Of a DNA stretch of 54,497 nucleotides, positions 34,962-42,837 are shown in pieces (position 1 is the stretch's first letter; each line of letters starts with the position of its first letter). This DNA is from Bacteroidota bacterium (GTDB lineage: Bacteria > Bacteroidota > Bacteroidia > Flavobacteriales > Weeksellaceae), in assembly GCA_018266955.1 (NCBI GenBank), contig JAFDZI010000020.1:1-54497 (forward strand), given 5' to 3'. A model generated the notes under the pieces. It searched no databases. It was not told the origin of the DNA and was given only the letters and a program-made list of their open reading frames with translations. The position numbers and the translations under genes were made by a program.

Positions 34962-35348
34962 ATGGCAAAACATAAAGTACAGTATGAATTCCCGATGCAT
35001 TGTCTTTCCGAGATTTTGTATGAATACCTTGCCAGTGCTGAAGGATTAGCAGAATGGTTTGCAGAAGAGGTTGTAGAAAAAGGGGACGATTTCTTTTTCT
35101 CTTGGGGTGGTGGCCCTGCTGAAAAAGCAACACTTATTCGTTATAAGCCAGAGAGTTTTGTGCGCTACCGCTGGGAAGAAGACGAGGGAACCAAAAATTT
35201 CTTCGAAATGTCTATTGTTATTGATGATATCACCGATGATTTATCTTTAAACATCACCGATTTTTGTGAACCCGGCGACGAAGAGGAAAACAGAATGTAC
35301 TGGGAAAACCTCATCGAAAATTTACAAATTAAACTCGGCGCTGCCTAA
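34962..35348 (+). CDS. START-like domain protein
   Basis: 128 residues, acidic, with the Bacteroidota START-like (AHSA1-related) fold: YEFPMHCLSEILYEYLASAEGLAEWFAEEV at the start (position only), FFSWGGGPAEKA, FVRYRWEEDE, and LSLNITDFCEPGDEEEN at the end. This family forms a hydrophobic pocket; ligand unknown. It has its own terminator, so the downstream gene may be transcribed separately. A -33 TTTG/-7 TATATTGC pair lies before it (about 34908-34940). Confidence 0.8.
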   Translation: MAKHKVQYEFPMHCLSEILYEYLASAEGLAEWFAEEVVEKGDDFFFSWGGGPAEKATLIRYKPESFVRYRWEEDEGTKNFFEMSIVIDDITDDLSLNITDFCEPGDEEENRMYWENLIENLQIKLGAA

Positions 35349-35371
35349 GAAAGCCCAACAACACAAAATAG

Positions 35372-35403
35372 ATGAACGAAACCGCTTCGTTCATTATTTT
35401 TTT
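35372..35403 (+). terminator. Terminator after the START-like gene
   Basis: ATGAACGAA (35372-35380) pairs with TTCGTTCAT (35386-35394) over a 5-nt loop, followed by a T run. Confidence 0.85.
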
Positions 35404-35425
35404 ATAGAATAGCAACTAATTAAAT

Positions 35426-36214
35426 ATGTACAGCTCAAACAATTTTCAAGCAATTAACCACGCATTTTTAAACGGAGACTCTGTAAAGGTTACTTTTTTT
35501 ATCAGAAATGGTGCACTCATCTTGGCTGAGGAATGCTATTTCTTCCTAATGGCCTCCATGAGGAAAATGCGAATGAACATCCCATTAAGCTACACTCTTG
35601 AATATTTTCAGAATCTATTCACCAATGAAGTAATAGAAAAGGGACATCAAAATGCATTTGTTCAGTTTATGGTGTACCGCACTATTGATGACCTCCCATT
35701 ACAAAAATCCAAGGTCGATTTTGTTTTCGATATCCAGCCATGCCAAGATGTTTTGGGATTGCAAAAAACAGTAGAAATGGATATGATAAAGGAGATTAAC
35801 CTCAATACGAATTTACTGAGCAACATAAGAACCCATTGTCCTGAAAATCTCTATGCACAAATTTATGCTCAAGAAAACGATTTACAGGATTTAATTTTAC
35901 TTAATCCCAATAAAAGAATTGCCCGCTCCATCTACGGAAATATACTTTTATTGCAAGACAAATACATCCGACTTCCGAAGCAATCCGAAGGCGCCTACAT
36001 TTCTCCACTGATGGAACATTTTATCACCTTTGTACACAAAAGTAATCTGGCCTTTGTAGAACCGACAGAAATTACAGGATTCGAAACACAAAAAGCAGAC
36101 GAAATACTCGTTATCTCCGACGAAATTGGACTTTGTACTGTATCCAAAATTCGAAACAAGACCTTTGGTAACGAAAGGTTTACGGATATGATCACGCAAT
36201 GGAAAAATGGGTAA
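35426..36214 (+). CDS. Degenerate class IV aminotransferase-like protein
   Basis: 262 residues with the overall pattern of fold-type IV aminotransferases (PabC/BcaT family): FLNGDSVKVTFFIRNGALILAEECYFF at the N-terminus (position only), LLSNIRTHCPE in the region of the catalytic lysine, and ARSIYGNILLL at the cofactor-binding segment. By comparison with my memory of Flavobacteriia homologues (LSTLKTNN and IEAINGNIF), the Schiff-base Lys corresponds to Arg135 and the PLP-N1 Glu to Arg167. It may thus be a pseudoenzyme, or PLP may bind differently. It is convergent with pdxH. Confidence 0.7.
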   Translation: MYSSNNFQAINHAFLNGDSVKVTFFIRNGALILAEECYFFLMASMRKMRMNIPLSYTLEYFQNLFTNEVIEKGHQNAFVQFMVYRTIDDLPLQKSKVDFVFDIQPCQDVLGLQKTVEMDMIKEINLNTNLLSNIRTHCPENLYAQIYAQENDLQDLILLNPNKRIARSIYGNILLLQDKYIRLPKQSEGAYISPLMEHFITFVHKSNLAFVEPTEITGFETQKADEILVISDEIGLCTVSKIRNKTFGNERFTDMITQWKNG

Positions 36215-36232
36215 ACCCAATTGAATAAAGAT

Positions 36233-36268
36233 AAAAAGGCGCTCAATGACAACGATTGAGTGCCTTTT
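36233..36268. terminator. Bidirectional terminator between class IV gene and pdxH
   Basis: Stem AAAAAGGCGCTCAAT with ATTGAGTGCCTTTTT around a 7-nt loop between convergent genes. Confidence 0.9.
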
Positions 36269-36290
36269 TATTAAATTAAACTTTGAAAAA

Positions 36291-36935
36291 TCAAGGTGCC
36301 AAACGGGATATTTTCCAATCAAAATCGTTGGTTAAGGTGTACAGAATCCTATCGTGTAATCGGTTTGGTCGGCCTTGCCAAAATTCAATTTCATAAGGTT
36401 TCGCAAGAAATCCTCCCCAATTTGTAGGTCTTCCCACCTCTTTACCTTCCCATTCTTTTTCTATCTCCAATAAACGATTTTCCAAGAAGTCTTTATTGGG
36501 AATTTCCATACTTTGAGGAGAAACCCAAGCTCCCAGCTGGCTACCCCTAGGTCTTGAGGAAAAATAGCCATCCGAAAGATTGTCGGCCACTCTTTCCAAA
36601 ATTGCTTTTATAATAATTTGTCTTTCCAAACCTGGCCAAAAGAAATGCAAACAAGCCTTTGGATTATCTACTAAAGCTTTTCCTTTTCGGCTATCATAAT
36701 TGGTATAAAAAACAAAACCTTCCCAAGTATAAGATTTTAATAAAACCATACGAGTCCTTGGGCATCCATCGGACTCTAGTGTAGAAACAGACATAGCATT
36801 GGCCTCAGATACAGAAGGTGTTTCCTGGGCTTCTAACAACCAATTTCTGAATTGTTCTATCGGGTTCTGCTTCACTTGGTCTTCTATCAATTCGAATTTA
36901 TCATAAACTTTTCTATGATCATGTAGATTTTCCAT
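36291..36935 (-). CDS. pdxH: Pyridoxamine 5'-phosphate oxidase
   Basis: 214 residues, FMN-dependent enzyme that makes pyridoxal 5'-phosphate. FMN- and substrate-binding blocks are present: RMVLLKSYTWEGFVFYTNYDSRKGKAL (position only), ERQIIIKAILERV, SQLGAWVSPQS, and the C-terminal FWQGRPNRLHDRILY with catalytic Arg and His. The start codon lies 22 bp from the divergent yqgE start. Confidence 0.94.
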   Translation of the reverse strand: MENLHDHRKVYDKFELIEDQVKQNPIEQFRNWLLEAQETPSVSEANAMSVSTLESDGCPRTRMVLLKSYTWEGFVFYTNYDSRKGKALVDNPKACLHFFWPGLERQIIIKAILERVADNLSDGYFSSRPRGSQLGAWVSPQSMEIPNKDFLENRLLEIEKEWEGKEVGRPTNWGGFLAKPYEIEFWQGRPNRLHDRILYTLTNDFDWKISRLAP

Positions 36936-36946
36936 GAAAAAATAAT

Positions 36947-36954
36947 TATATTTG
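36947..36954 (+). promoter_or_regulatory. Candidate -7 box of yqgE
   Basis: TATATTTG on the plus strand ends 3 bp before the yqgE ATG and lies entirely within the 22-bp gap to the pdxH start, so yqgE mRNA would be leaderless. Confidence 0.55.
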
Positions 36955-36957
36955 ACT

Positions 36958-37497
36958 ATGTATTACAAAGGTAAAATATTAATTTCTACACCGGATATCT
37001 CCAATGATATTTTTTCAAGATCGGTTATTTTGATGATTGAACATAATGATCAAGGTGCTTTTGGGTTATTGTTAAACAAGAAAAGTCCTGAACCGAGTAA
37101 AATTTTGGAGAAGCTATTTCAAACCAAAATATCGGTGTATAATGGAGGTCCAGTAGAAAATGACAAAGTATTTTTCATCGTTAAAGGAGCGCCTATAACA
37201 GAATTATTTGTTAAGCTAGATGCTAATTTTTACTTAACTGAAGATATAGAATCTGTTATAACAGCCATCATCAACAACCAATTACAACTAGAAGATGTTC
37301 GTATTTTCTCCGGATACTCAGGGTGGAGTCCTGGGCAATTAGAGCAAGAAATTGAAAGAAAATCTTGGATTGTGGTCGATGTTTTTCAATTGGACTACAC
37401 TTTGGTGGAAGAGGATTTATGGAAAAAAATAATGCAAAATTTAGGTGGCGAGTTCTTACTTTGGGCCAATGCACCTAAAGATGTTTCTTTAAATTAA
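36958..37497 (+). CDS. YqgE/AlgH family protein (UPF0301)
   Basis: 179 residues from the ATG at 36958; the TTG at 36952 lies in the promoter box. UPF0301 features: GKILISTPDISND, VILMIEHNDQGAFGLLLNK, NGGPVENDKVFFI, and FSGYSGWSPGQLEQEI. A conserved protein of uncertain function in Gram-negative bacteria. Confidence 0.9.
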   Translation: MYYKGKILISTPDISNDIFSRSVILMIEHNDQGAFGLLLNKKSPEPSKILEKLFQTKISVYNGGPVENDKVFFIVKGAPITELFVKLDANFYLTEDIESVITAIINNQLQLEDVRIFSGYSGWSPGQLEQEIERKSWIVVDVFQLDYTLVEEDLWKKIMQNLGGEFLLWANAPKDVSLN

Positions 37498-37505
37498 ATA
37501 TGGAA

Positions 37506-37533
37506 AAATCTCTATTTATTGAGATTTATTTTT
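37506..37533 (+). terminator. Terminator after yqgE
   Basis: AAATCTC pairs with GAGATTT over an 8-nt loop, then ATTTTT. Located 8 bp after the yqgE stop and 15 bp before the MITE copy. Confidence 0.7.
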
Positions 37534-37548
37534 GATGTAAACAATTAA

Positions 37549-37740
37549 GAGCCTGTTTAATATTTTACCGAAATTAATTTTATAGAAGTTGAATATAATC
37601 TTTGCTACCTTTTGATGCTCTTTTGAGCCTATTTTTCACTTCCTTTTTTTGATTTAGCCCGCTAAATCTGTAAAGACGAAGCAAAAAATCCATCTCAAAT
37701 TAGCTATAAAAATTTTTAGCAATAAAATATAAACAAGCTC
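37549..37740. mobile_element. MITE-like element, copy 2 (192 bp)
   Basis: Begins GAGCCTGTTTA (37549-37559) and ends TAAACAAGCTC (37730-37740), an inverted repeat with one mismatch, flanked by TAA on both sides (37546-37548 and 37741-37743). Internal blocks match copy 1: GCTCTTTTGAGCCTATTTTTC, TTTTTGATTTAGCCC and AGCAAAAAATCC. It is clearly diverged from copy 1 by substitutions and small indels. No coding capacity. Confidence 0.78.
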
Positions 37741-37752
37741 TAAATGTAAAAT

Positions 37753-37785
37753 AAAATCCGTTTCAAAATTATTGAAACGGATTTT
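37753..37785. terminator. Bidirectional terminator beside MITE copy 2
   Basis: AAAATCCGTTTCA (37753-37765) pairs with TGAAACGGATTTT (37773-37785) over a 7-nt loop. It lies 20 bp downstream of the DUF6341-like stop on the minus strand. Confidence 0.88.
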
Positions 37786-37804
37786 ATATATTGAATACCT
37801 ATTT

Positions 37805-38035
37805 TTATTTTTTATTATAAATCTTAGGATCGTAATAAGGTCTGAATTCTTTGGAAGGTGAGGTATAATCATTGTCTTTGTTATTTCCTAACGGAACAAT
37901 AAGCTCCCAACACCAGTAGATGAACATCGCAGATGCTACTACAAATAAAACCCAATTCAGAACATTTCCAAAAAGATCATAAAATTGAAATGACCATTTG
38001 AATGCATCACTGATTAATAAAAACAAAGCCGTCAT
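37805..38035 (-). CDS. Small membrane protein (DUF6341-like)
   Basis: 76 residues from ATG 38035; the longer frame begins at a TTG inside the promoter. Amphipathic N-terminus (LISDAFKWSFQFYDLF), one strong helix (about 28-47, VLFVVASAMFIYWCWELIV) and a polar tail with SPSKEFRPYYDPKIYNKK. It resembles the DUF6341 family that I recall beside DUF6427 genes in Flavobacteriia, as here. Function unknown. Confidence 0.65.
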   Translation of the reverse strand: MTALFLLISDAFKWSFQFYDLFGNVLNWVLFVVASAMFIYWCWELIVPLGNNKDNDYTSPSKEFRPYYDPKIYNKK

Positions 38036-38052
38036 AATTTCCTTTTTTAAAT

Positions 38053-38060
38053 TAACTTTG
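38053..38060 (+). promoter_or_regulatory. Candidate -7 box of the DUF6427-like gene
   Basis: TAACTTTG on the plus strand, 16 bp before the ATG at 38077. It faces right and overlaps the initiation region of the divergent minus-strand gene. Confidence 0.52.
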
Positions 38061-38062
38061 CA

Positions 38063-38070
38063 CAAATTTA
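38063..38070 (-). promoter_or_regulatory. Candidate -7 box of the DUF6341-like gene
   Basis: TAAATTTG on the minus strand, 27 bp before the ATG at 38035 and only 2 bp from the plus-strand box, so the two divergent transcripts would overlap at their 5' ends. Confidence 0.55.
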
Positions 38071-38076
38071 TAAAAA

Positions 38077-39003
38077 ATGTTTAGATTACTTTCAAAAGAA
38101 AGCAATATTTTTTCAATACCGGTGTATATGGCATTTTTACTGCTGATCACCTTATTGTTTAACATTCTAAATTTCAGTGCATTAGAGCTAATTTCCGAAT
38201 CAGTAACTTTTATAGGAATCGCATTAGGATATTTTTTGTTCAATAAAATTAATCTCAATCAACAGATTCATTTGCCTTTATTTCTATATACCTTTTTTGT
38301 TTTTGCTCTATATCCCGGAAATTTAGATATTGGTTTATCGGTAGCATTACTCAGCAATTCTTTTCTACTTCTTATCCTGACCAATACCGAAGACAGAGTT
38401 CGGAAAAATGCATTTGTATTGGTGGGCGTATTATTGGCCATCAATTATTTTTTCTTACCGACCACTTGGCCTTTGCTTCTATTTGTTATCATCCATATTA
38501 TAGCTACATCTGCACAGATTTCTTTGAATCTGTTTCGACTTTTTTTAGGATTTTTTTTAATAAGTATTTCGTACTTGTCGATTATGTTTAGCATGGATTT
38601 CATAAGCATCAATATGGATTATTTCCCATTCGATTACTCGTTTTCCTTACGCGAATCTTATTACCCTTTTACACTGCTCAGTCCAATATTACTGATGCTT
38701 ATTTTAGCCATTGCCTCACATTTCATCCATATCAACGAGAAAAGTTTGGTCAATAAATATAAATATAGTTTTGTTCTTACATTTTCTGTTGCACAATCTG
38801 TAAGCATCGTACTCTACATGAATCAACAATATGAATACCTACTTTTACTTGCGCTTCCGGCGAGTATTATCCTAGGCAGATACCTTCGATATTTCCCACA
38901 ATATTGGATGCGAGAACTAGGCGTATGGTGCGTTATACTTACGCTTATTATATTTAAAATTGGTACTTTTTTCAACCTAAAACAACTTATATTTAATTTT
39001 TAA
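38077..39003 (+). CDS. Polytopic membrane protein (DUF6427-like)
   Basis: 308 residues and about nine hydrophobic helices with few charges, no soluble domain. The pattern and gene neighbourhood match the DUF6427 family of Flavobacteriia. No transport or enzyme motif is visible. The DUF3109 gene starts 5 bp after its stop, so the two are probably co-transcribed. Confidence 0.68.
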   Translation: MFRLLSKESNIFSIPVYMAFLLLITLLFNILNFSALELISESVTFIGIALGYFLFNKINLNQQIHLPLFLYTFFVFALYPGNLDIGLSVALLSNSFLLLILTNTEDRVRKNAFVLVGVLLAINYFFLPTTWPLLLFVIIHIIATSAQISLNLFRLFLGFFLISISYLSIMFSMDFISINMDYFPFDYSFSLRESYYPFTLLSPILLMLILAIASHFIHINEKSLVNKYKYSFVLTFSVAQSVSIVLYMNQQYEYLLLLALPASIILGRYLRYFPQYWMRELGVWCVILTLIIFKIGTFFNLKQLIFNF

Positions 39004-39008
39004 AAATT

Positions 39009-39593
39009 ATGATACAGATAGACGATAAATTAATTTCTGAAGATGTTTTTTCTGAAGAATTTGTATGCAACCTTAGCAAATGCAAAGGTGCATGTTGCGT
39101 GGAAGGCGACATAGGTGCTCCTTTAGAAAAAGAAGAAGCCAAAATATTGGAAGATATTTATGAGAAAATAAAACCTTTCTTAACCAAAGAAGGGATAAAA
39201 GCCATTGAGGAGCAAGGAACCTGGGTCGTAGATCCTAGCGATGGTGATTTTGTAACTCCTATGGTGGAAAACAGAGAATGTGTGTATGTTACCTATGACG
39301 AAAAGGGAATTACCAAATGCGGTATAGAAAAGGCATACGAAGCAGGTGTAATTGATTGGCAAAAGCCTATTTCTTGCCATCTCTACCCTATTCGTGCTCA
39401 AAAATATTCCACTTTTGAAGCATTGAACTACCATGAATGGCATATTTGCAGTGATGCTTGTACTTTGGGTAAAGAATTAGAAGTACCTGTGTATCGGTTT
39501 TTAAAAACACCTTTGATCCGTAAGTATGGAGAAGCGTTCTACCAACAACTTTCCGAAGCTGCGGAAGAATGGAAGAAAGAATTTGGAAAATAG
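39009..39593 (+). CDS. DUF3109 cysteine-rich protein
   Basis: 194 residues, Cys-rich N-terminal motif [11 protein letters not shown] (C20, C25, C29, C30), then C91, C104, C123, C147 and C151. This is the DUF3109/YkgJ-like pattern thought to bind a metal or Fe-S cluster. The [11 protein letters not shown] segment with Cys and His is typical. Function unknown. Co-directional with the DUF6427-like gene. Confidence 0.85.
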   Translation: MIQIDDKLISEDVFSEEFVCNLSKCKGACCVEGDIGAPLEKEEAKILEDIYEKIKPFLTKEGIKAIEEQGTWVVDPSDGDFVTPMVENRECVYVTYDEKGITKCGIEKAYEAGVIDWQKPISCHLYPIRAQKYSTFEALNYHEWHICSDACTLGKELEVPVYRFLKTPLIRKYGEAFYQQLSEAAEEWKKEFGK

Positions 39594-39615
39594 CGAAACC
39601 ACCTTTCCACCAATA

Positions 39616-39645
39616 AAAAAACCGAGAATTTCTTCTCGGTTTTTT
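39616..39645. terminator. Bidirectional terminator between DUF3109 and tig
   Basis: ACCGAGAA pairs with TTCTCGGT over TTTC, extended by A and T tracts on both sides. Confidence 0.9.
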
Positions 39646-39663
39646 CAATCTAAGCGATTGTTA

Positions 39664-40998
39664 TTACTTTTTCAATTCTTCTAAGAATTCGTCGTGAGAA
39701 ACTTTAGTTTCCTTTTTAGTGGCTTTTTCTAAGATTACATCTTTCAATTTAGCCATAGCAACTTCAGAAGAAATTTGTCTTACTTGCTCTTGGTCTTTCA
39801 ACATTTCAACAGCATATTTTTGAATTTCTTCGTCTCCTAAATGGTGAATTCCGTAGATTGCCAATTGATTTTTCACCAATTGCTCCGCTTGGCCTAAAAC
39901 ATCAGCATAATCCAATTTAATATCATTATCGTTTAGTAATTTACCTTCGATAATTTGATATTTGATGGCATTTTTCTCTGCATCCAAAACTTCTTGAGCT
40001 TGCACTTCAGTTTTAATATTTTGATTGCTGAACATTAACCATTTCACCAAGAAAGTCTCAGGCAATTTAACTTCTTCTTTTTCAACGATTTGTTCTAATA
40101 CTTTATTTACAAAGTGTACATCAGCATTTTGTTGGAAATACTCATCTAACTCAGTTTTCACACGAGTTTTTAATTCATCTTCGGAAGTGATGTTGTCTTT
40201 TCCGTACACTTTATCGAACAATTCTTGATTGATTTCGTGGTTGTTTAGTCCGTAGAAATCTTTCACTTTTACTTCTAATTCGTTGTGGTGCAAGTGCTCT
40301 ACTTCAGCTTTTGTAAAACCAAGTTGTGTTGCCAAAACTTCAGTGTTTACAAGGTCTTCTTTGGAAATTTTAACCGATCCATCCATTGCCAATTCTTTCA
40401 CCAATTGGAAAGCTTCTTTATTTTCAGCACTGATGGTTACATGTTTTGGATGATGATTGTGCTCCCCTTCAGCATCTGCCTCAACAATTTGGCTCACTTC
40501 TAAGGCAACAAAAGAATCATCAGCAATTTTTTCTTGAGGTACTTGTTCTGCAAATCTTTTTTGCATGTTCTCAATAGACTGGTTCACTTCTTTATCTCCA
40601 GACTCTACTTTAAAATGAGGAGCTTCGTATTTTGCTAAATCAATAGAGAAAGAAGGTTCGAAACCAACTTCGAAGTCCACTGATAATTGCTCTTTTTTAT
40701 AATCGAAATCATCTACTGGTTGTGGCACTGGCTGACCAACCAATCTCATTTTATTTTCATCTACGAATTGGTTCAATGCTTCAGAAATTTGTTTGTTAAT
40801 TTCTTCAAAAGCAATAGGCGCTTCGTATTGTCTTTTCACCATACTCAATGGCACTTTCCCTTTTCTAAAACCTGGGATTGTAGCATTTTTTGCATAATTC
40901 AAAAGTTGTTTTTCAACTTTATCTTTGTAATCAACTCTGTCTATTGTTACTGTAAGTCTTGCACTTACTTCATCGTGATTGTGTGCGGTAACCTTCAT
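39664..40998 (-). CDS. tig: Trigger factor
   Basis: 444 residues from ATG 40998; a longer frame to 41112 only adds AT-rich leader. N-terminal ribosome-binding domain with the signature GFRKGKVP and a following VKRQYE, a central region about 150-245 in the position of the PPIase domain though weakly conserved (a His-rich GEHNHHPKHV stretch lies there), and a long helical C-terminal chaperone arm domain. It folds nascent chains at the ribosome exit. Preceded by a TATTTTTG box. Confidence 0.9.
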   Translation of the reverse strand: MKVTAHNHDEVSARLTVTIDRVDYKDKVEKQLLNYAKNATIPGFRKGKVPLSMVKRQYEAPIAFEEINKQISEALNQFVDENKMRLVGQPVPQPVDDFDYKKEQLSVDFEVGFEPSFSIDLAKYEAPHFKVESGDKEVNQSIENMQKRFAEQVPQEKIADDSFVALEVSQIVEADAEGEHNHHPKHVTISAENKEAFQLVKELAMDGSVKISKEDLVNTEVLATQLGFTKAEVEHLHHNELEVKVKDFYGLNNHEINQELFDKVYGKDNITSEDELKTRVKTELDEYFQQNADVHFVNKVLEQIVEKEEVKLPETFLVKWLMFSNQNIKTEVQAQEVLDAEKNAIKYQIIEGKLLNDNDIKLDYADVLGQAEQLVKNQLAIYGIHHLGDEEIQKYAVEMLKDQEQVRQISSEVAMAKLKDVILEKATKKETKVSHDEFLEELKK

Positions 40999-41020
40999 TG
41001 TTATTTCAAATTTTAGTTTG

Positions 41021-41028
41021 CAAAAATA
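41021..41028 (-). promoter_or_regulatory. Candidate -7 box of tig
   Basis: TATTTTTG on the minus strand, 22 bp before the ATG. A run of weaker TAAAATTTG-like sequence lies nearby. Confidence 0.5.
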
Positions 41029-41092
41029 GCAAATTTTTATGAATAAAAACTCTAATTTTATTTTTTGTTGAGATGAAATTTTTAACGAAAAT

Positions 41093-41127
41093 AAAAAAGA
41101 TAAACCGAACAACGATTTATCTTTTTT
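41093..41127 (-). terminator. Terminator after the Nfu gene
   Basis: AAAAAAGATAAA pairs with TTTATCTTTTTT over an 11-nt loop, 9 bp after the Nfu gene stop on the minus strand. Confidence 0.85.
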
Positions 41128-41136
41128 TAATTCATT

Positions 41137-42015
41137 TTAAGCATTAACAGCTTCTACATTTTCTACTACATCGGGTAAGAATTGTTTCAGCAAATTCTGT
41201 ATTCCATTCTTTAGTGTTGCCGTAGAGCTTGGACAGCCAGAACATGCGCCCTGCATGAGCATTCTAGCAGTTTTGGTTTCGCCATCAAACTCTATAAGCG
41301 ATATTTGCCCACCATCACTTTCTACTGCCGGTGCAACATATTCATTTAAAATATCGGCTATCTTGCTTTCGATTTCGTTATATTCTCTATTGATGATTTT
41401 TTCTACTGCATTTTTAGAGTTCTGAGGTTCAATGATGGCAATTTTACCCCCATTTTTCAGATAATCACTTACAAAAGTTCTTACTTCTACCATTACCTCG
41501 TGCCATTGTACGGTACGATCTATCGTTACAGCAATAAAATTATCCGAAATAAAAACCTCCTTTACATAAGAAAATGCCCCATACAAAGCCTCCGCAACAG
41601 GTATTCCAGCGGCTTCTTCCAAAGACTTTGCTTCTAAAGAACCAGCGATCAACGACTGAGGAGAAACAAACTTCATCACCTGTGGATTGGGCGTCATTTC
41701 TGCATATACCTGAAGTTCTTCTGTATTTTTTTTCACATATATCCTTGGATTAGCTTCTAGTTCTTCAGCAATAATGTTTTTCAAACTATCCACAACATGC
41801 TCCCATTCAACTCCATCTTGCTTAGATACAGCAACAAAGTTAGCAGAAATAAAAACCTTTTCAACGAAAGGATATTTCAGCAACGCTTGAGCCATAGGTA
41901 TTTCGGCTAAATCCGAAGTACTATCCAACTCTAAAGATCCTGGAATAAGAGTATAATCCGCAACAAATTTCATCACTTTAGGATTAGCAGTAGGTTCTAT
42001 TAATACTTTATACAT
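41137..42015 (-). CDS. Nfu-type Fe-S scaffold with doubled N-domain
   Basis: 292 residues. Two tandem Nfu N-terminal domains (about 1-90 and 104-190) share MKFV, SLE, IP(V/M)A(Q/E)AL, VFIS(A/D)NF and (V/I)AV blocks, showing an internal duplication. The C-terminal NifU-like domain (about 212-285) has the cluster-binding motif GACSGC (C258, C261). It likely delivers [4Fe-4S] clusters to targets such as NuoB, F, G and I of complex I, as inference. It starts behind a TACTTTTG box. Confidence 0.9.
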   Translation of the reverse strand: MYKVLIEPTANPKVMKFVADYTLIPGSLELDSTSDLAEIPMAQALLKYPFVEKVFISANFVAVSKQDGVEWEHVVDSLKNIIAEELEANPRIYVKKNTEELQVYAEMTPNPQVMKFVSPQSLIAGSLEAKSLEEAAGIPVAEALYGAFSYVKEVFISDNFIAVTIDRTVQWHEVMVEVRTFVSDYLKNGGKIAIIEPQNSKNAVEKIINREYNEIESKIADILNEYVAPAVESDGGQISLIEFDGETKTARMLMQGACSGCPSSTATLKNGIQNLLKQFLPDVVENVEAVNA

Positions 42016-42034
42016 TATGTTAAATTTGAAACCG

Positions 42035-42042
42035 CAAAAGTA
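42035..42042 (-). promoter_or_regulatory. Candidate -7 box of the Nfu gene
   Basis: TACTTTTG on the minus strand, 19 bp before the ATG. Confidence 0.52.
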
Positions 42043-42188
42043 AGGATAAGAAATTGATAATTTACTTTTTTACATTAGATTTTATCAATGAGATTTGATG
42101 ATGTATATCTTAAAAAATCATTTTTATTACCAAACAATTGTTTTACATATTTTTTAATATATTTACCTTATTAAAAAGCAGTGAATTT

Positions 42189-42704
42189 ATGGCAATTATT
42201 AGAGAATTATTGGGCAAAACCCCTCAGATGGGTGAAGATTGTTTCTTAGCCGAAACCGCAGTAATCGTAGGTGATGTTAGCATGGGAAAACAATGTAGTA
42301 TTTGGTACAATGCTGTCATCCGTGGTGATGTACATTACATTAAAATGGGCGACAAAGTAAACATACAGGATAATGTAATGTTGCATTGCACTTACGAAAA
42401 ATTCCCATTAGTCATTGGGAACAATGTATCCATAGGCCATAATGCCATTGTACATGGTTGCACCATTCAAGACAATGTTTTGATTGGGATGGGCGCCATC
42501 GTTATGGACGATTGTTTGGTAGAAAGCAACTCTATTGTAGGAGCAGGATCGGTGGTCACCCAAGGAACCCACATAAAATCTGGTGAAGTATGGGGTGGGA
42601 TTCCAGCCAAAAAAATCAAGGATATTTCCGCCGAACTATTAGAAGGAGAAGTGAACAGAATTGCCAATAATTATGTAAAATATTCCTCATGGTACAAAGA
42701 ATAA
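42189..42704 (+). CDS. Gamma-class carbonic anhydrase-like protein
   Basis: 171 residues from ATG 42189 (the frame upstream to 42138 reads through AT-rich leader). Left-handed beta helix of hexapeptide repeats (VIVGDVSMGKQCSIWYNAVIRGDV for position only) with the metal histidines in MLHCTY, GHNAIVHGCTI. This is the YrdA/CaiE-like branch of gamma carbonic anhydrases. Whether it hydrates CO2 is not provable from the sequence. Confidence 0.88.
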   Translation: MAIIRELLGKTPQMGEDCFLAETAVIVGDVSMGKQCSIWYNAVIRGDVHYIKMGDKVNIQDNVMLHCTYEKFPLVIGNNVSIGHNAIVHGCTIQDNVLIGMGAIVMDDCLVESNSIVGAGSVVTQGTHIKSGEVWGGIPAKKIKDISAELLEGEVNRIANNYVKYSSWYKE

Positions 42705-42767
42705 AATTCGAAAATATTTAAAATTCTCAAAACAAATTATTCACAATCAACCATTTTACCCTCAATA

Positions 42768-42797
42768 AAATAAGCATTCTCAACAGAATGCTTATTT
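42768..42797. terminator. Bidirectional terminator between gamma-CA and norB
   Basis: AAATAAGCATTCT (42768-42780) pairs with AGAATGCTTATTT (42785-42797) over CAAC, between convergent genes. Confidence 0.9.
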
Positions 42798-42837
42798 CTT
42801 TGGATAATTTCATTAAAAGCGAACCTTCTTAAAATAG

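Noticed and set aside
37654..37872. 72-codon frame across MITE copy 2
   Set aside because: Runs out of the element through a terminator into another gene; not a transposase.
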